NCBI RefSeq assembly: GCF_018881715.1
Contig: NZ_JACVPW010000004.1
Coordinates: forward strand, 1 to 41,653
From: Polynucleobacter parvulilacunae
Lineage (GTDB): Bacteria; Pseudomonadota; Gammaproteobacteria; Burkholderiales; Burkholderiaceae
Length of the DNA: 41,653 nucleotides
Direction: 5' to 3'
Shown: piece after piece, positions 17,187 to 29,900 of the stretch
Numbering within the stretch: position 1 is the stretch's first letter
Layout of the letters: each line of letters starts with the position of its first letter
Notes under the pieces: generated by a model
The model's input: the letters and a program-made list of their open reading frames with translations, nothing else
Database searches by the model: none
Told to the model about the DNA's origin: nothing
Program-made: the position numbers and the translations under genes

Positions 17187-17797
17187 CTCAAGTCGCAGAA
17201 ATTACGATCGTCTGTGTTGCCTATAAGCGCTATCAAAATATTCCAGTGCTCATACATAGTTTCTTGGCGCAAACATTGCAAAACTTTAAATTACTGATTT
17301 TGCATGATGGCTATGACGAGGCGATGGATATCCTACTTTCAGAATACAAAACAAAGTATCCCAACAAAATCAATTTTGCCTTTACCCCTGAAAGACATAA
17401 TGACTTCGGGCATTCGTTGCGTGAGATTGGTATAGGGCTAGCAGATACTCCCTTTTTGTTACTAACGAATGATGACAATTACTATTGCCCGATTTTTTTA
17501 GAAAATATGTTTCAAGCTCTGCATGCTCATCAAGCAGATATTGTTATGTGTGACATGATTCACAGTCACAATAATCCAGGCGGTCATTTGCAGCCACCGT
17601 ATTCTTTGCTTAAGACCGCACCTTCCCCCGGGTCGGTAGATATCGGCTGTTTTATTGTCAAAACGGATCTAGCAAAACAGGTCAGTTTCAGAGATAAAAG
17701 CCATGATGGCGATGCCACTTTTTTTGGTGATTTACTGCAAAAAAACCCTCAAATACGGATTGCAAAGGTCAATCAAGTCCTTTTTGTCCATAATTAA
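17183..17797 (+). CDS. Short family 2 glycosyltransferase
   Basis: The product has 204 residues and starts in the ATGA overlap with the previous gene. It is a GT-A core: ITIVCVAYKRYQNIPVLIHS at the N-terminus, LLILHDGYDE, and an acidic LLTNDDNYY motif (D97, D98) in the place of the metal-binding DxD, followed by VDIGCFIVKTDLA and a late DGDATFFGDLL. It is shorter than most family 2 enzymes but looks complete. It is the last gene of the sulfation/glycosylation operon; a terminator-like hairpin begins 11 bases after the stop. Confidence 0.82.
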   Translation: MTQVAEITIVCVAYKRYQNIPVLIHSFLAQTLQNFKLLILHDGYDEAMDILLSEYKTKYPNKINFAFTPERHNDFGHSLREIGIGLADTPFLLLTNDDNYYCPIFLENMFQALHAHQADIVMCDMIHSHNNPGGHLQPPYSLLKTAPSPGSVDIGCFIVKTDLAKQVSFRDKSHDGDATFFGDLLQKNPQIRIAKVNQVLFVHN

Positions 17798-17808
17798 GTC
17801 AAAAGTGT

Positions 17809-17840
17809 CCTTTTAAGCACTTAAAAAGGGCGTTTTTATT
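17809..17840 (+). terminator. Rho-independent terminator-like hairpin
   Basis: CCTTTTAAG and CTTAAAAAGG form an imperfect inverted repeat (one extra A in the 3' arm) with a small loop, followed by GCG and a T-run at 17833-17837 and more T-rich sequence. It sits 11 bases after the last glycosyltransferase stop and would separate that operon from the autotransporter gene. The rest of this 169-base gap (17798-17966) is AT-rich and holds the palindrome listed next. Confidence 0.6.
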
Positions 17841-17885
17841 ACTTTTTACCCTGTTTTTCCTTAAAATACAGACACTTACTAAAGT

Positions 17886-17901
17886 TTTGGCTTAAGTCAA
17901 A
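17886..17901. promoter_or_regulatory. Palindrome with FNR/CRP-like spacing upstream of the giant autotransporter
   Basis: TTTGGCTTAAGTCAAA is a 16-base palindrome with one mismatched pair. Its TTG-N8-CAA core has the 14-base layout of FNR/CRP-family operators (TTGAT-N4-ATCAA), although the inner bases differ. About 26 bases downstream, TTTAAT (17928-17933) matches a -10 box in 5 of 6 positions, with no good -35, as expected for an activated promoter. This is tentative; no factor can be named from sequence. Confidence 0.3.
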
Positions 17902-17966
17902 TAGCCTGAACCAATTTCGAACGTACTTTTAATGATTTCTGCCTTCTCATAGTAAAAAAATAGAAC

Positions 17967-20900
17967 ATGAATAAGGCTTACCGAATCGTCTGGAACAAAG
18001 CACGCAAGTGCTTGATGGTCGTCGGTGAAAACGTAAAGTCGCGCGGTAAAGGTAGCGACAGAAAAAAATCTATTCTCAATGCAGTAACTGCTGCATTGCT
18101 TGCTCTGAGCGGGGCAAATGTTGCGCTTGGTCAATCTGACGTATATATCGACACTCCCGTATATCAAGCTACACCAATCGGAATTCCCAATGGTGGCGCC
18201 CTGATTGTTGATGCTACGGGAACCAATACCGGTGCAATTGTGATGACGGGGCCGACAAGTACTGCCGTTTATGAGTCCGGTGGAATGGTTTCAAGAATTG
18301 TCAACAATGGCGGTGTCATAGCAAACATGACTCCTAATTATCTTGGCGGCGGCACCGGTGGCTTCATGATTGGAAGTTCTCATATTGTTTCTGGTATCAC
18401 CAATAGTGGATCTATTGCGGGTATAGGCTATGGCATTCTCCTCTCGCAAACAAAGCTCGATGGCGGTATTAATAATTTAGCGCAAGGCACTATTTCAAGT
18501 AATTTGAATGGCATTGCCATTGAGTATGGAACAACTACCGTTACAGGTGGCATTAATAATGCTGGGTTAATCAGTGGTGCTAATGTTGCCATTGGCATTC
18601 AGGGTGGATATTTAGGTAATGTTCTGCTCTCTGGTGGCATTAATAACGCTGGGACGATTTCTAGTAATGCAACTGCAATCGATGTAAATCAAACCTACCT
18701 TTTGGATGGAATCAATAATTCTGGTTCTATCAGTGGTAATAAAGCAATTTTGATTGAAAGTGCCTCCACTCTATCTGGCGGCATTTATAACATCGGCTCC
18801 ATAGTTGGTATTGAGGCTGGCATTAATTTGCTTGGCTCAACACTTACAGGCGGCATCAACAATAGTGGTTTGATTCAGTCGGGTTCGATTGGTAGGTTCT
18901 TTGATGGTGCAATTGAAGTTAACGATTCCAGGATTGATAGTGGCATTTTCAATAAAGGCACTATCTATAGCGGTATCGATATTAATAATTGGAGTGCTGG
19001 CGGGCCTTTAGCTAGTGGTCAGGGCTTATTGGTAAAAAACTCAACCATTACAGGCGGCATCGGTAATGCGGGGTTGATACAGAGTGACTCTTATAACGGG
19101 ATTCAGATTTCTCGCTCTAATATTGCAGGTGGGGTTAGTAACAGCGGAACCATCTATGGCTGGACTGCAGGTATTTATGCCGAGCGATCTACTATTTCTG
19201 GCGGCATTATTAATTCAGGTTGGATTCAAGGGCGTGGCGTGGCCCCGATTTCCCAGTCTATTGGGTTAGCAGTTAGAACTTCGCAAATTACTGGCGGCCT
19301 AATTAATAGTGGAACGATTCAGGGTATAGGGAGTGCTGGTCTCCAAATCTCTGTCAGCAACGTCGATAGTATTACCAATTCTGGCGCCATCATTGGTGGT
19401 CCTACTGGTATTTCAGTAAGCAACTCAACCGTCGCTGGTGGTATTCATAACTCAGGCACGATTAGTGGTTCCAACACAATTATCGTCAGTAGAAGTTCTG
19501 TTTCTGGCGGTATCAACAATAGTGGTGCGATTATTTCGAGTAATGGAACTAGAGCAATCCTCATCCAAGGATCAACTATTTCTGGCGGCATTAAGAACTC
19601 AGGTGAGATCTACGGTGCAATTTATGGTATTCAGATTGGAGCCTCGTCTATCTCCGGTGGTTTAACCAATTCTGGGGTAATTGCCGGCATGATCAACTCT
19701 ATTAATGTTGATGCTAGCTCCTCATTAAACGGCATCGCTATCGCTGGCCGTAATACCGCAATATTTTCTGGCGATGTCTATGCGCCCAACACGCCTGTAA
19801 CAGTTACGGGTAATTCGGTTTATACCTTAGGTGCAAACTTTAGCGTAAGTGGATTTAATAACGGTGGCATTTTAAGTATTTCCCCGAGTAATTACATGGG
19901 TGCTGTCTTTACTATCTCAGGTAATGGCTCATCTCCAACATATTCACAAAGCACTGATGGTATTTATCGCACAGATATTCATGGAACCACTGCAGGTGAA
20001 TTCGGTACAGCCAATATTATTGGTAATGCCGCTTTTGCTAACGCATCGGGTATAGATGTTCGTCTAGCTGGTGCCAGCACTGGTGTTGGTATTGGTAGTG
20101 TTATCAGTGGAATCTTTAGCACTACCGGTAGCATCACTTCTTCTGTATTTTCGGTGACTGATAACAGTGTACTTTTAGACTTCACTGCATTAAATACCGG
20201 CTCGCAGATTGATATAACTGCAACTGCTGCCGCTTCAGTGTGTGCTGGCACAGCATCAGGGCTTGTTGGCGGACCTTGTCTCGTTGGCTTTGATTCGCCA
20301 TCGATGTATGTTGATCCAACGGGATCAATTAGTGGTGGTTCAGCGGGTATACAGGTGCTGGCAGGTTATAGCGATGGTGCAGGCACATCTGGTTTTGGTA
20401 TTAATAACCAAGGCTCTGTAATCGGAAATGTCTATGGCATTCAAATGCTTTCGGGATCCACTCTAAGTGGAGGTATTACAAACTCCGGCATGATATCGGG
20501 CCAGCAATTTGGTATTAGCCTCAATAGCGCGATGCTTAGTGGAGGTATCACCAATAATCCTGGCGCATCTATTGTAGGTGCTATTGGTCAGGGCATTGTG
20601 ATTGATGCAGCATCCACTGTGTATGGCGGTATTACAAATAATGGGGGCTATATCAGTGGCATTTCAAACGCCGGTTTGATTGCAGGCGCTTCTGCAGGAA
20701 TGTATGTCACTACCAGTGGGAACGGCAGCATGATTGATGGCAGCATCTACAACAGTGGCGTTATTGCTGGCGGTAGGACTGGTATCGGTATTAATAACGG
20801 ATTTATAACGGGTAATATTGTTAACTCTGGTCTTGTAGTGGGTGGAGGCTCACCTGGCGCTTCAGGTGTTGGCATTGGCTTAAATTCATCATTCATATTG

Positions 20901-23900
20901 GGTGGTGTAATCAATAGTTCAGGAGCAACTATTGCCGGAAATTTTATTGGCTTAAGTGTTGGTCATGGCAAGGTTGGTGGTGGTATTGCCAACCAAGGCA
21001 TGATTATTGGCAATTCTTTTGCTGGAGTGGGTCTTTCTAATGCTTACATTCAAGGTGGAATTACAAACTCAGGAACAATCTCTTCGCAAGGCTTTGGTTT
21101 AGTCTCTTTTGGAAGCACAATCACCGGAGGTATTTATAACAGCGGTTCAATTCAAGGATCTGGAAAATTAGGTAATAGCGGCCCACCCAAGGCTGGATTA
21201 TCTTTATCTCAAAGCGCTGTCGAGGGCGGCATTACTAATACAGGTCTAATTGCAGGTAACTCGAATGGGGTGGGCATCTTTGCTTCCACTGTTAACGGCG
21301 GAATTTTTAACTCTGGAACTATTGTTGCCTTAACGGGCCGAAGTACCGGATACTACGCTGCATTAGGTCTTAATTTCTCCAGCGTATCTGGCGACATTGT
21401 CAACACAGGATTAATCGGCTCTCTAAACCAAGGAATCAACCTTCAATCATCCATCCTTTCTGGATCAATCAATAACTCTGGCACGATTATTTCTGGTACG
21501 TGGGCCGGCATTAACCTCAACCAAAGTCTTGTCACTGGCAATGTTGTCAATAGTGGTTCGATCTCGGGCTATACCGGAATAGGGGTATTCAATCATTCGG
21601 AAATTAGTGGTGCCATAGTAAATACTGGTACTGTGACGGCATTTTCTGCGCCAGGTATTATCATTGGCCAATCCAAGGTTGGAAATGGTATCGTCAACTC
21701 TGGGTCGATTGCAGGGCCCTATACTGGCATTGCAATTAATAATTCATCCATTGTGTCTGGAGGTCTAACAAACTCCGGCGTGATTTATGGGGGCACTTAC
21801 TCTATAAATGTAGATCCAACTAACTCCTACTTAAGTGGTATTGCTATTGCTGGTCGCAATACCGCTCAGTTTATTGGTGATATTTACGCCCCAAATACCC
21901 CTGTAACTATTACCGGCAATTCGGTATATACCTTGGGTGCTAACTTTAGTGTCAGCGGTTTTAATAACGGCGGCATCCTGGCAACCACGCCAGGAGCGGT
22001 TTACACAATTTCAGGTAATGGCACCTCGCCAACTTATACGCAACCAACCGAAGGTATTTATCGAGTTGGCGTTAATGGCACAACATCGGGTTCCTATGGC
22101 ACGCTCTTAGTTGCTGGCGATGCAAATTTTGATGCAGGCTCGGGTATAGATGTTCGTCTATCTGGTGCAAATGCAGGAGTAGGGATTGGTAGCGTTATCG
22201 GCGGAATCTTTAGTGCTACAGGCGCCATCAGTTCCGTTGGGTATACCAACTTCAATGTTACTGATAATAGTGTGTTGATGGATTTCAGAGCATTTAATAC
22301 TGGCACACAAATTGATCTCACAGCGACTGGATCGAATGCTTGTTACGGAATCATTTATCAAAATCAACAAGGACCTTGCTTAGTTGGCTTTGATTCACCT
22401 TCAATGCAAGTTTATAACGGCATCATTATTAGTGGTGGTACAGCTGGAATACAGGTATTGGCTGGCTATAGCAATGGTTCACTTATTTCTGGCTATGGTA
22501 TTGATAACCAAGGTTCCGTTATAGGGGATGTCTATGGCATTCAAATGCTTTCTGGGGCAACCTTAGCTGGTGGCATCACAAACTCTGGCTTGATTGTTGG
22601 CTTGCAATATGGCGCTAGTCTCAATAGTGCAGTCTTGACCGGCGGTATAAATAACGTGGGTACAATCGGCGGTCAAACGGCTGGCATCAGCTTGGTTCGA
22701 TCAACGCTGACAGGTGGAATCAATAACTACGGATATATTCAATCGGGCACTATCGAAAACTCGAGCATTGGTGCAATTCAAATAAAAAACTCCAGAGTGG
22801 ATGGAGGTATATTTAACTCAGGCACCATCTATAGCGGTGTTGATATTAATAATTGGAATGTTGGAGGCACTTTATCTAGTGGTCAGGGCATCATCGTTTC
22901 ACAATCAACCATTGCTGGGGCAATTGGAAACGCCGGACTAATACAAAGTGATTCCTGGAATGGTATTCAGATTGTTCGCTCTAATATTTCAGGCGGCATT
23001 AACAATAGCGGAACTATCTTAGGCTGGACCGCTGGCATTGCGATTAATCAATCAACCATATCTGGGGGTGTGATTAATTCAGGATGGATTGAAGGTCGAG
23101 GCCCCAATCCATCGAGTCCTGGAATGGCTGGTTTGATGGTAGGTAGTTCGTATATTACGGGTGGTATTAATAACAACGGCACGATTCGAGGCGCAGGAAA
23201 AGTCGGCCTGCAGATTGAATCAAGCAAAGTCGATAACATTACCAATTCAGGCGCCATTATTGGCGGCCAGAATGGCTTGTTAGTCAGCAACTCTACCATT
23301 GCAGGTGGAATTTATAACTCCGGTTTAATTGCGGCTACCAATGGAAACGCCGTTACTGTTAGCGGCGGGGCAATTCTGAATATTGCCAATGATGTCACTG
23401 GAACTATCATTGGCGCGCTGATTGGCAACTTAAATGTTACCAATACCGGTTTAATTGCCCTACAAAATTATTCTTCAATAAGCGGCGGCACTCTAACGGG
23501 TAGCGTTGTTAACTCTGCCATTACTGGAAATTATTATCAGGCTGCTGGTGGTACATTGCAAATCGGCGTTAACGGCAGCAATGGTAGCGGCACTAATCCC
23601 GGTAATTACAGCACGCTCTTTGTTGGCGGGAATGCGATCTTTGAAAGTGGTTCCACTATCAGCGTGAATATGAGTAGTGATACCGCCGTTCAAACGGGCG
23701 GTATTCTATCTAACGTCATTAGCTCTAATAACTCTATAAGTAGTAATGGTTTTAATGTTATCGATAACAGTGTGCTGGTTAATTTCACAGCCTTTAATAG
23801 TGGAAATGCAATTAATTTAGCAGCCATTTCTTCTAATGCCTGTGGTGGAATTGTTTCCGCAAGCACTACTGGACCCTGTCAAGTTGGCTACGACTCCCCA

Positions 23901-26900
23901 TCTCTTCAGGTGAATAGTGGCGTCACTATTGGTGGAGGTTTTGCTGGAATTCAAGTTCTACCAGGTTTTAGTAATGGCGCTGGAGCAGCTGGTTATGGCA
24001 TCAATAACTTGGGTGATGTCTATGGTAGTAGCTACGGAATACAGATGTTGGCGGGCGCAACTCTCACTGGTGGTATTACCAATACAGGATTTATTTCAGC
24101 CGGCACTGGTATCGGCATTCTGTATTCCTCTTTGAGTGGTGGATTGAATAATAGCGGAGCAATATACGGCGCTGCAGCAGCAGTCGCACTTAACGGGGCT
24201 GTAGTTGATCAAATATCCAATAAGCCTACTGGTTACATCAATGGTATCAATCAAGGTATATATATTGGCTCTGGATCTACTATTACTAGTGGTATTAATA
24301 ACACTGGAACTATTGCTGGTGGAAGCGCAGGCATCTACTTAGCTGGTAACTCAAATGTTGTCGGCGGCCTTACTAACGCCGGAATGATTGGAGGTAACAT
24401 CTACTCAATCTTTGTTGATGGCTCCTCTTCTTTAGACAATATCGCCATCTCCGGTCGCAATACTGCACAGTTTATTGGTAAGGTCGACGCCATTAATACC
24501 CCAGTAACCATTACTGGTAACTCTATTTACACCTTAGGCACTAACTTTAGTGTCAGCAGCTTTAATAACTCTGGCATTCTGGTCTCAACCCCAAGCAATG
24601 TCGCTGGTGCTGCTTATACCATCTCTGGTAGCGGATCTTCGCCGGCTTTCACCCAGTCTAGCGAAGGTGTTTATCGCATAGGTGTTAATGGAGTTGTTGC
24701 GGGTGACTATGGCGCCATCAAAGTTCTCGGTAATGCTAGCTTTGCTACTGGCTCTGGAATTGATGTACGTTTATCGGGGGTTAATGCGGGAGTAGGGGTT
24801 GGCACAGTATTAGGCAATATCTTTAATACTACGGGCGTGATTAGTTCAAGCGGATTTACTGTTACTGACAACAGTGTGTTGATAGATTTTGTGGCCAATA
24901 ATATTGGCAATCAAATTGATCTCACGGCGACCGGTTCGAATGCTTGTCATGGTGATGTAGATGGTCGTATTAATCCAAATCCTGCAGGCCCATGTCAAGT
25001 TGGTTTTGATGCCCCTAACATTCAGGTTTATAACGGTGCCATTATTAGCGGTGGATCAGCTGGCATACAGGCTCTAGCAGGAAACTACAATGGCACCATT
25101 CTCAACTTTGCCACTGTCACCGGAAGCCTCTATGGCGTCCAGATGCTCTCAGGTTCAGCTCTAAACGGCAGCATTAATAATGTCGGCTCTATCTCGGGTG
25201 GCGTAGCCGGTATCTATTTAAATAGTGCGGCAGTTAACGGCAGTGGAATTATGAATAACCTAGGCGCCACCATTGTTGGTGCTCCCGGCCAAGGAATATT
25301 GATTGATTCAAAATCTTACGTTAATGGAATTCTCAATGGGGGCGGTTACATCAGCGGAATTTCTAACGCTGGCATGATTTCTGGGGGCGCCGCTGGAATT
25401 ATGGTGACCCAAGGCGGCCTGATTGATGGCGGCATTTATAACACTGGCACCATTACCGGCTTTAGGTCTATCCACTTAATTAACTCCACCGTTACCAGGG
25501 ACGTCACAAATCGTGGATTAATGGCGGCATCACAAGTAATCATGCTCGATAGCAGCACGATTACTGGGGCGCTGATGAATTCAGGCACGATATCGGGTGG
25601 TAATGCGGGTATTAATATAGGTAATGGCGGTCCAAGTCAAGTTCACGACCTGATCAACACTGGATTTATTTCTGGCTACAACGCCGTTTATATTACAAGT
25701 GCTTCTAGGGTAGATCGCAACTTCAATAATAGTGGCGTTATAAATGGCAGTGCTGCAGGTATTGTGATGTATAACGGCTCAACTATTGGTGGTGGAGTTA
25801 TCAATAGCGGAACGATCACCGCTTCCTATGGTCGAGGCCTAATAATTGCGCGCGACTATAGTGGCGGCTCTCAGCTTCCTAGTTCCCTTGTGCTTGGCGG
25901 AATCAATAATAGCGGCCTGATTCAAGCTCAAGGGATGGGTGTTTATATTTCTGGCTCCACTATCTCCGGCGGCATTCATAACGATGGCACTATTTCTGGT
26001 ATGGGGTCTCCATCCAATGCTGCTTACGGTCTTGGGATTTGGCAATCAAGTGTTTCTGGTGGCATCACTAATTCTGGGGTGATTGCAGCTTATGGTTATG
26101 GAGGTTCAGGTGGGTACGGTGTACGTATTGGCTCATCACTGATTTCCGGCAGTATTGTAAATATAGGAACTATTGCCGGCACCAATCAAGGTATCGTATT
26201 AGAAAGTACGATACTTCTTGGTGGCATTACTAATGCTGGCCAAATCAGTGAAGCTGGTTACGTAGGTTTTAGGCTTTCAAATAGCTTCGTCAGTGAAGGT
26301 ATCTTCAATAATTCAATTGGAACTATTGCCGGATCCTTTTCGGGTGCAGTCATTGAGAGCTCCACGGTTGGTGGCACCATTCAAAATAATGGTTTGATTT
26401 CTGCACAGGTAACAACTGCTTTACGCCTTAGTCATAACGCCATCGGTGGAAGCATCATCAACACAGGAACAATATCCTCGTTAGATCATGGAGTCTCTTC
26501 TGAATACAACCAAATTAATGGCAGCATTTACAACAGTGGATCTATACAGGGCGCGGGCAAGGTCGGAAGCGGTGGCGGTTACGGTCTTCGGAGTCTCTCT
26601 GATGTAATACAAGGCGGCATTACAAATGCTGGCGTAATTGTAGGTAATACTGCCGGTTTGGTTGTCTACCAATCAACAATATCTGGAGGTATTTCTAATG
26701 ATGGCTTTATCTCTGGTGCAACTGCCTTGGTTATTGGATCCGCCAGCATAGCGGGCGGCATACGAAATTCTGGAACTATTTCAGGTGTTAATACTGGAAT
26801 CTTGCTCTCTAGAAATGTAATTATTGGTGGGGTTGTATCCAATACGGGATCTATAAGCGCAGCCAATGGTATTGCTGTAAGAGGTCGTGCATATGCATCA

Positions 26901-29900
26901 ACCGGTACTTCGCCTGGGGCCAGCGCATTTAATGCTGCTGTTGTTGCAAGCATTACAAATAGTGGAACCATTATTGGTAGCACTGGTAGTGGCATAGTCA
27001 TTAGCGGGCAAATTACTACAGCCGGCGCTTTTAGTGCAACTGCCAGCGCCTTTTTAGATGGTTCAATCTTTAATAGTGCCTTGATCAGTGGGGCTGTTGG
27101 CGGTATATCTATCAGTACCAATGCAACCGTTACAGGCGTAATTAATAACTCAGGAACAATTATTGGTGGTAACTATGGAGTTGGAATCCTTGCTGCCAGC
27201 TCGCTAGGGGGAGGAATAAATAACTCTGGCTTAATTGTTGGTGGGAATATTGGTCTTAATATTGCAAGTTCAATAGTTACTGGCGGGTTTACTAATTCAG
27301 GAACCATTATTGGTGGTTCTGGTTTTAATATTCCCGGAATGTTAATTTCCAACTCAACCCTCACTGATGGCTTCGTTAATTCAGGCTCTATATCTGCTAA
27401 CAGTCTTAGCCTCTTGATAGATCAATCTACGATCACAGGTGGAATTAATAACTCCGCATTTATCTTAAGCAATAGTGTAGGTATCCAGATTTCAAAGTCA
27501 CAGATCAATGGAGGCATTGCTAACTCTGGCTCCATTGCGGGTGCCACCATAGCGATGGTCATCAACTCTTCCACAATCTCTGGCGGATTTACGAATAGCG
27601 GCACCATCAGTGGAAGTAACGGCCTGGTTATCAGATACGGTACATTGGTTTCAGGTAGCCTCATTAATAACGGTCTAATCCAAGGTGGAAATGCATTGAC
27701 TTTCCAACAGGCAGTTATTACAGATAATCTAGTGAATGGTGGAACCATCTCTTCTGGCGGACATGGTTTAATTTTGAATTCATCGCAAGTCCAGGGTCAG
27801 TTCAATAACTCTGGCAGCATTAGTGGACCGCTTGGAGCGGTAACTATTAGTAATTCAGTTATCTCTAATGGCATTATTAATAGCGGAACTATTTCAGCTA
27901 TTGTTGGCAATGGAGTATTGATACAAGGAAATTCAGAAGTCTTTGGCGGGTTTATAAACTCAGGAAGTATTGATGGTGGCGAGGGTATGAGACTTCAGGG
28001 CTCATTAATCACTGGATCATTCAATAATTCTGGGACGATCCTTGGTTCCGGATATAGCGCCAACGGTCTCGTTATTGGATACGGCTCCGTATCAGGAGGT
28101 ATCACTAACTCTGGATTCATTGGTGGTGGTGATGCTGGTGTATATATTTACAACTCCTCAATTGGAGGCGGCCTCACGAATTTAGGGACCATTGTTGGCG
28201 TCTCCCATGGTACTGGCCCTAGTTTAGGTCTATTTAATTCTGCGCTCGGTAGCCTTGTAAATTCTGGCTCTATTGCCGGTGGTAATGTCGCCGTATTAAT
28301 TCAGTCATCAACGATTGCTGGGATATTTGATAACGCAGGAACCATTAATGGCAGGGGCTTTGGTATTAGTATTGGCAGCTCGATCATGTCTGGCGGTCTT
28401 ATTAATTCGGGATCTATTGCCAGTGGCAATACCGCAATCGTGGTTGCAAATAGTCAAATTTCTGGGGGGCTTACAAACTCCGGGACTATTTCAGCCGCAA
28501 GTATTGGTCTCAGACTTAGAATAAATTCTTTAATTAACGGTGACGTTAAAAACTCTGGTTTGATTTCTGCTGCCACTGGAGGATTATTTTTATCTACGCA
28601 ATCATCCATTTCTGGCGGCATTCTTAACATAGGAAATATACAGGCCTCAGGATATGGTGTAGCAGTTTTGAGCGGGTCTTATATAGGCGGTAGCATTTCT
28701 AACGCCGGCATGATTACAGGTAATACAGCTATTTTCCTTAACAACTCTAGTGTTGCTGCGGGTATAACTAACTCAGGCTTGATTGCGGGCCTAGGTGCTA
28801 ATGCGATCGCTATCACCGGAGGGCCAATACTCGGTATTAACAACTTAACTACTGGCACTATCACAGGTGGATTGAATGTCACAGCTAACGTTACTAATAG
28901 TGGACTCTTAGCCCTACAACAAGTATCCGGAATTGGTGGATCTTTTATCAGCGGCAGCCATGTTAACGCCAGCATCAGCGGTGATTACTATCAAGCTACT
29001 AGCGGCACTCTACAAATTGGTGTTACTGGTATCAATGGCAGCGGTACATCTACTGGCAACTACAGTACTTTAGTGGTTGGCGGTACGGCCACCTTTGATC
29101 CGGGTTCAAATATTTATGTGAATATGGATAACACCTCCTCTGTAGGTATTGGAGGAATATTGGTTGATGTGGTGACTGCGGGCACTACTGTAAGTAGCAC
29201 TGCTTTAAATGTGTCAGATAACAGCGCATTGGTTAACTTCAATGCTTTTAATACTGGCAATGGAATTAATTTGTTTGCGAATTCAGCCAATGCTTGTGTT
29301 GGTACAGTTTCATCAAGTACAACCGGTCCCTGTTTGGTTGCTTTTGATTCTCCATCATTGCAAGTAAATAGTGGTGTGACTATTAGCGGTGGTTCAGCAG
29401 GCATTCAAGTTCAGCAAGGCTTTAGTGACGGCGCCTCTATCTCGGGCTTTGGTATCAATAACCAGGGTACGGTCTACGGTAATTTGTACGGTATAGAGTT
29501 TCTTGCTGGTGCTACCTTGACCGGCGGCATTAATAATTCTGGCTCTATTATTGGTTATAAGTCGGGTATTAATCTCATTGGATCGAATTTAGCTGGCGGT
29601 ATCGCTAATACGGGCTGGATTTCTGGTGGAACTGAATTTGGTATTCGCGTTAATCAAGCTACATTAACGGGCGGTATTTTAAATATTGGGTCGATTGCTG
29701 GCAGCGTTGCAGGCATTCTGTTGAGTAGCTCGCGAGTCGATGGGGGCATTACGAATGCTGGCTTCATTGGGGCTAATTCAAACATAATTGGCCAGGCAAA
29801 GATGGGTGTTGGTGTTGGGTATAGCACCATTAATGATGACTTTATAAATCAAAATGCTGGAACAATCGTTGGCAGTGTTGCTGGCCTAATAATGATTTCG

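Noticed and set aside
26666..27121. Open frame of 151 codons on the - strand inside the autotransporter, with many similar ones elsewhere
   Set aside because: These are antisense shadows of the repeated, stop-poor Gly/Asn/Ser coding pattern; they are Pro-rich, lack ribosome sites and resemble each other only because the + strand repeats do.
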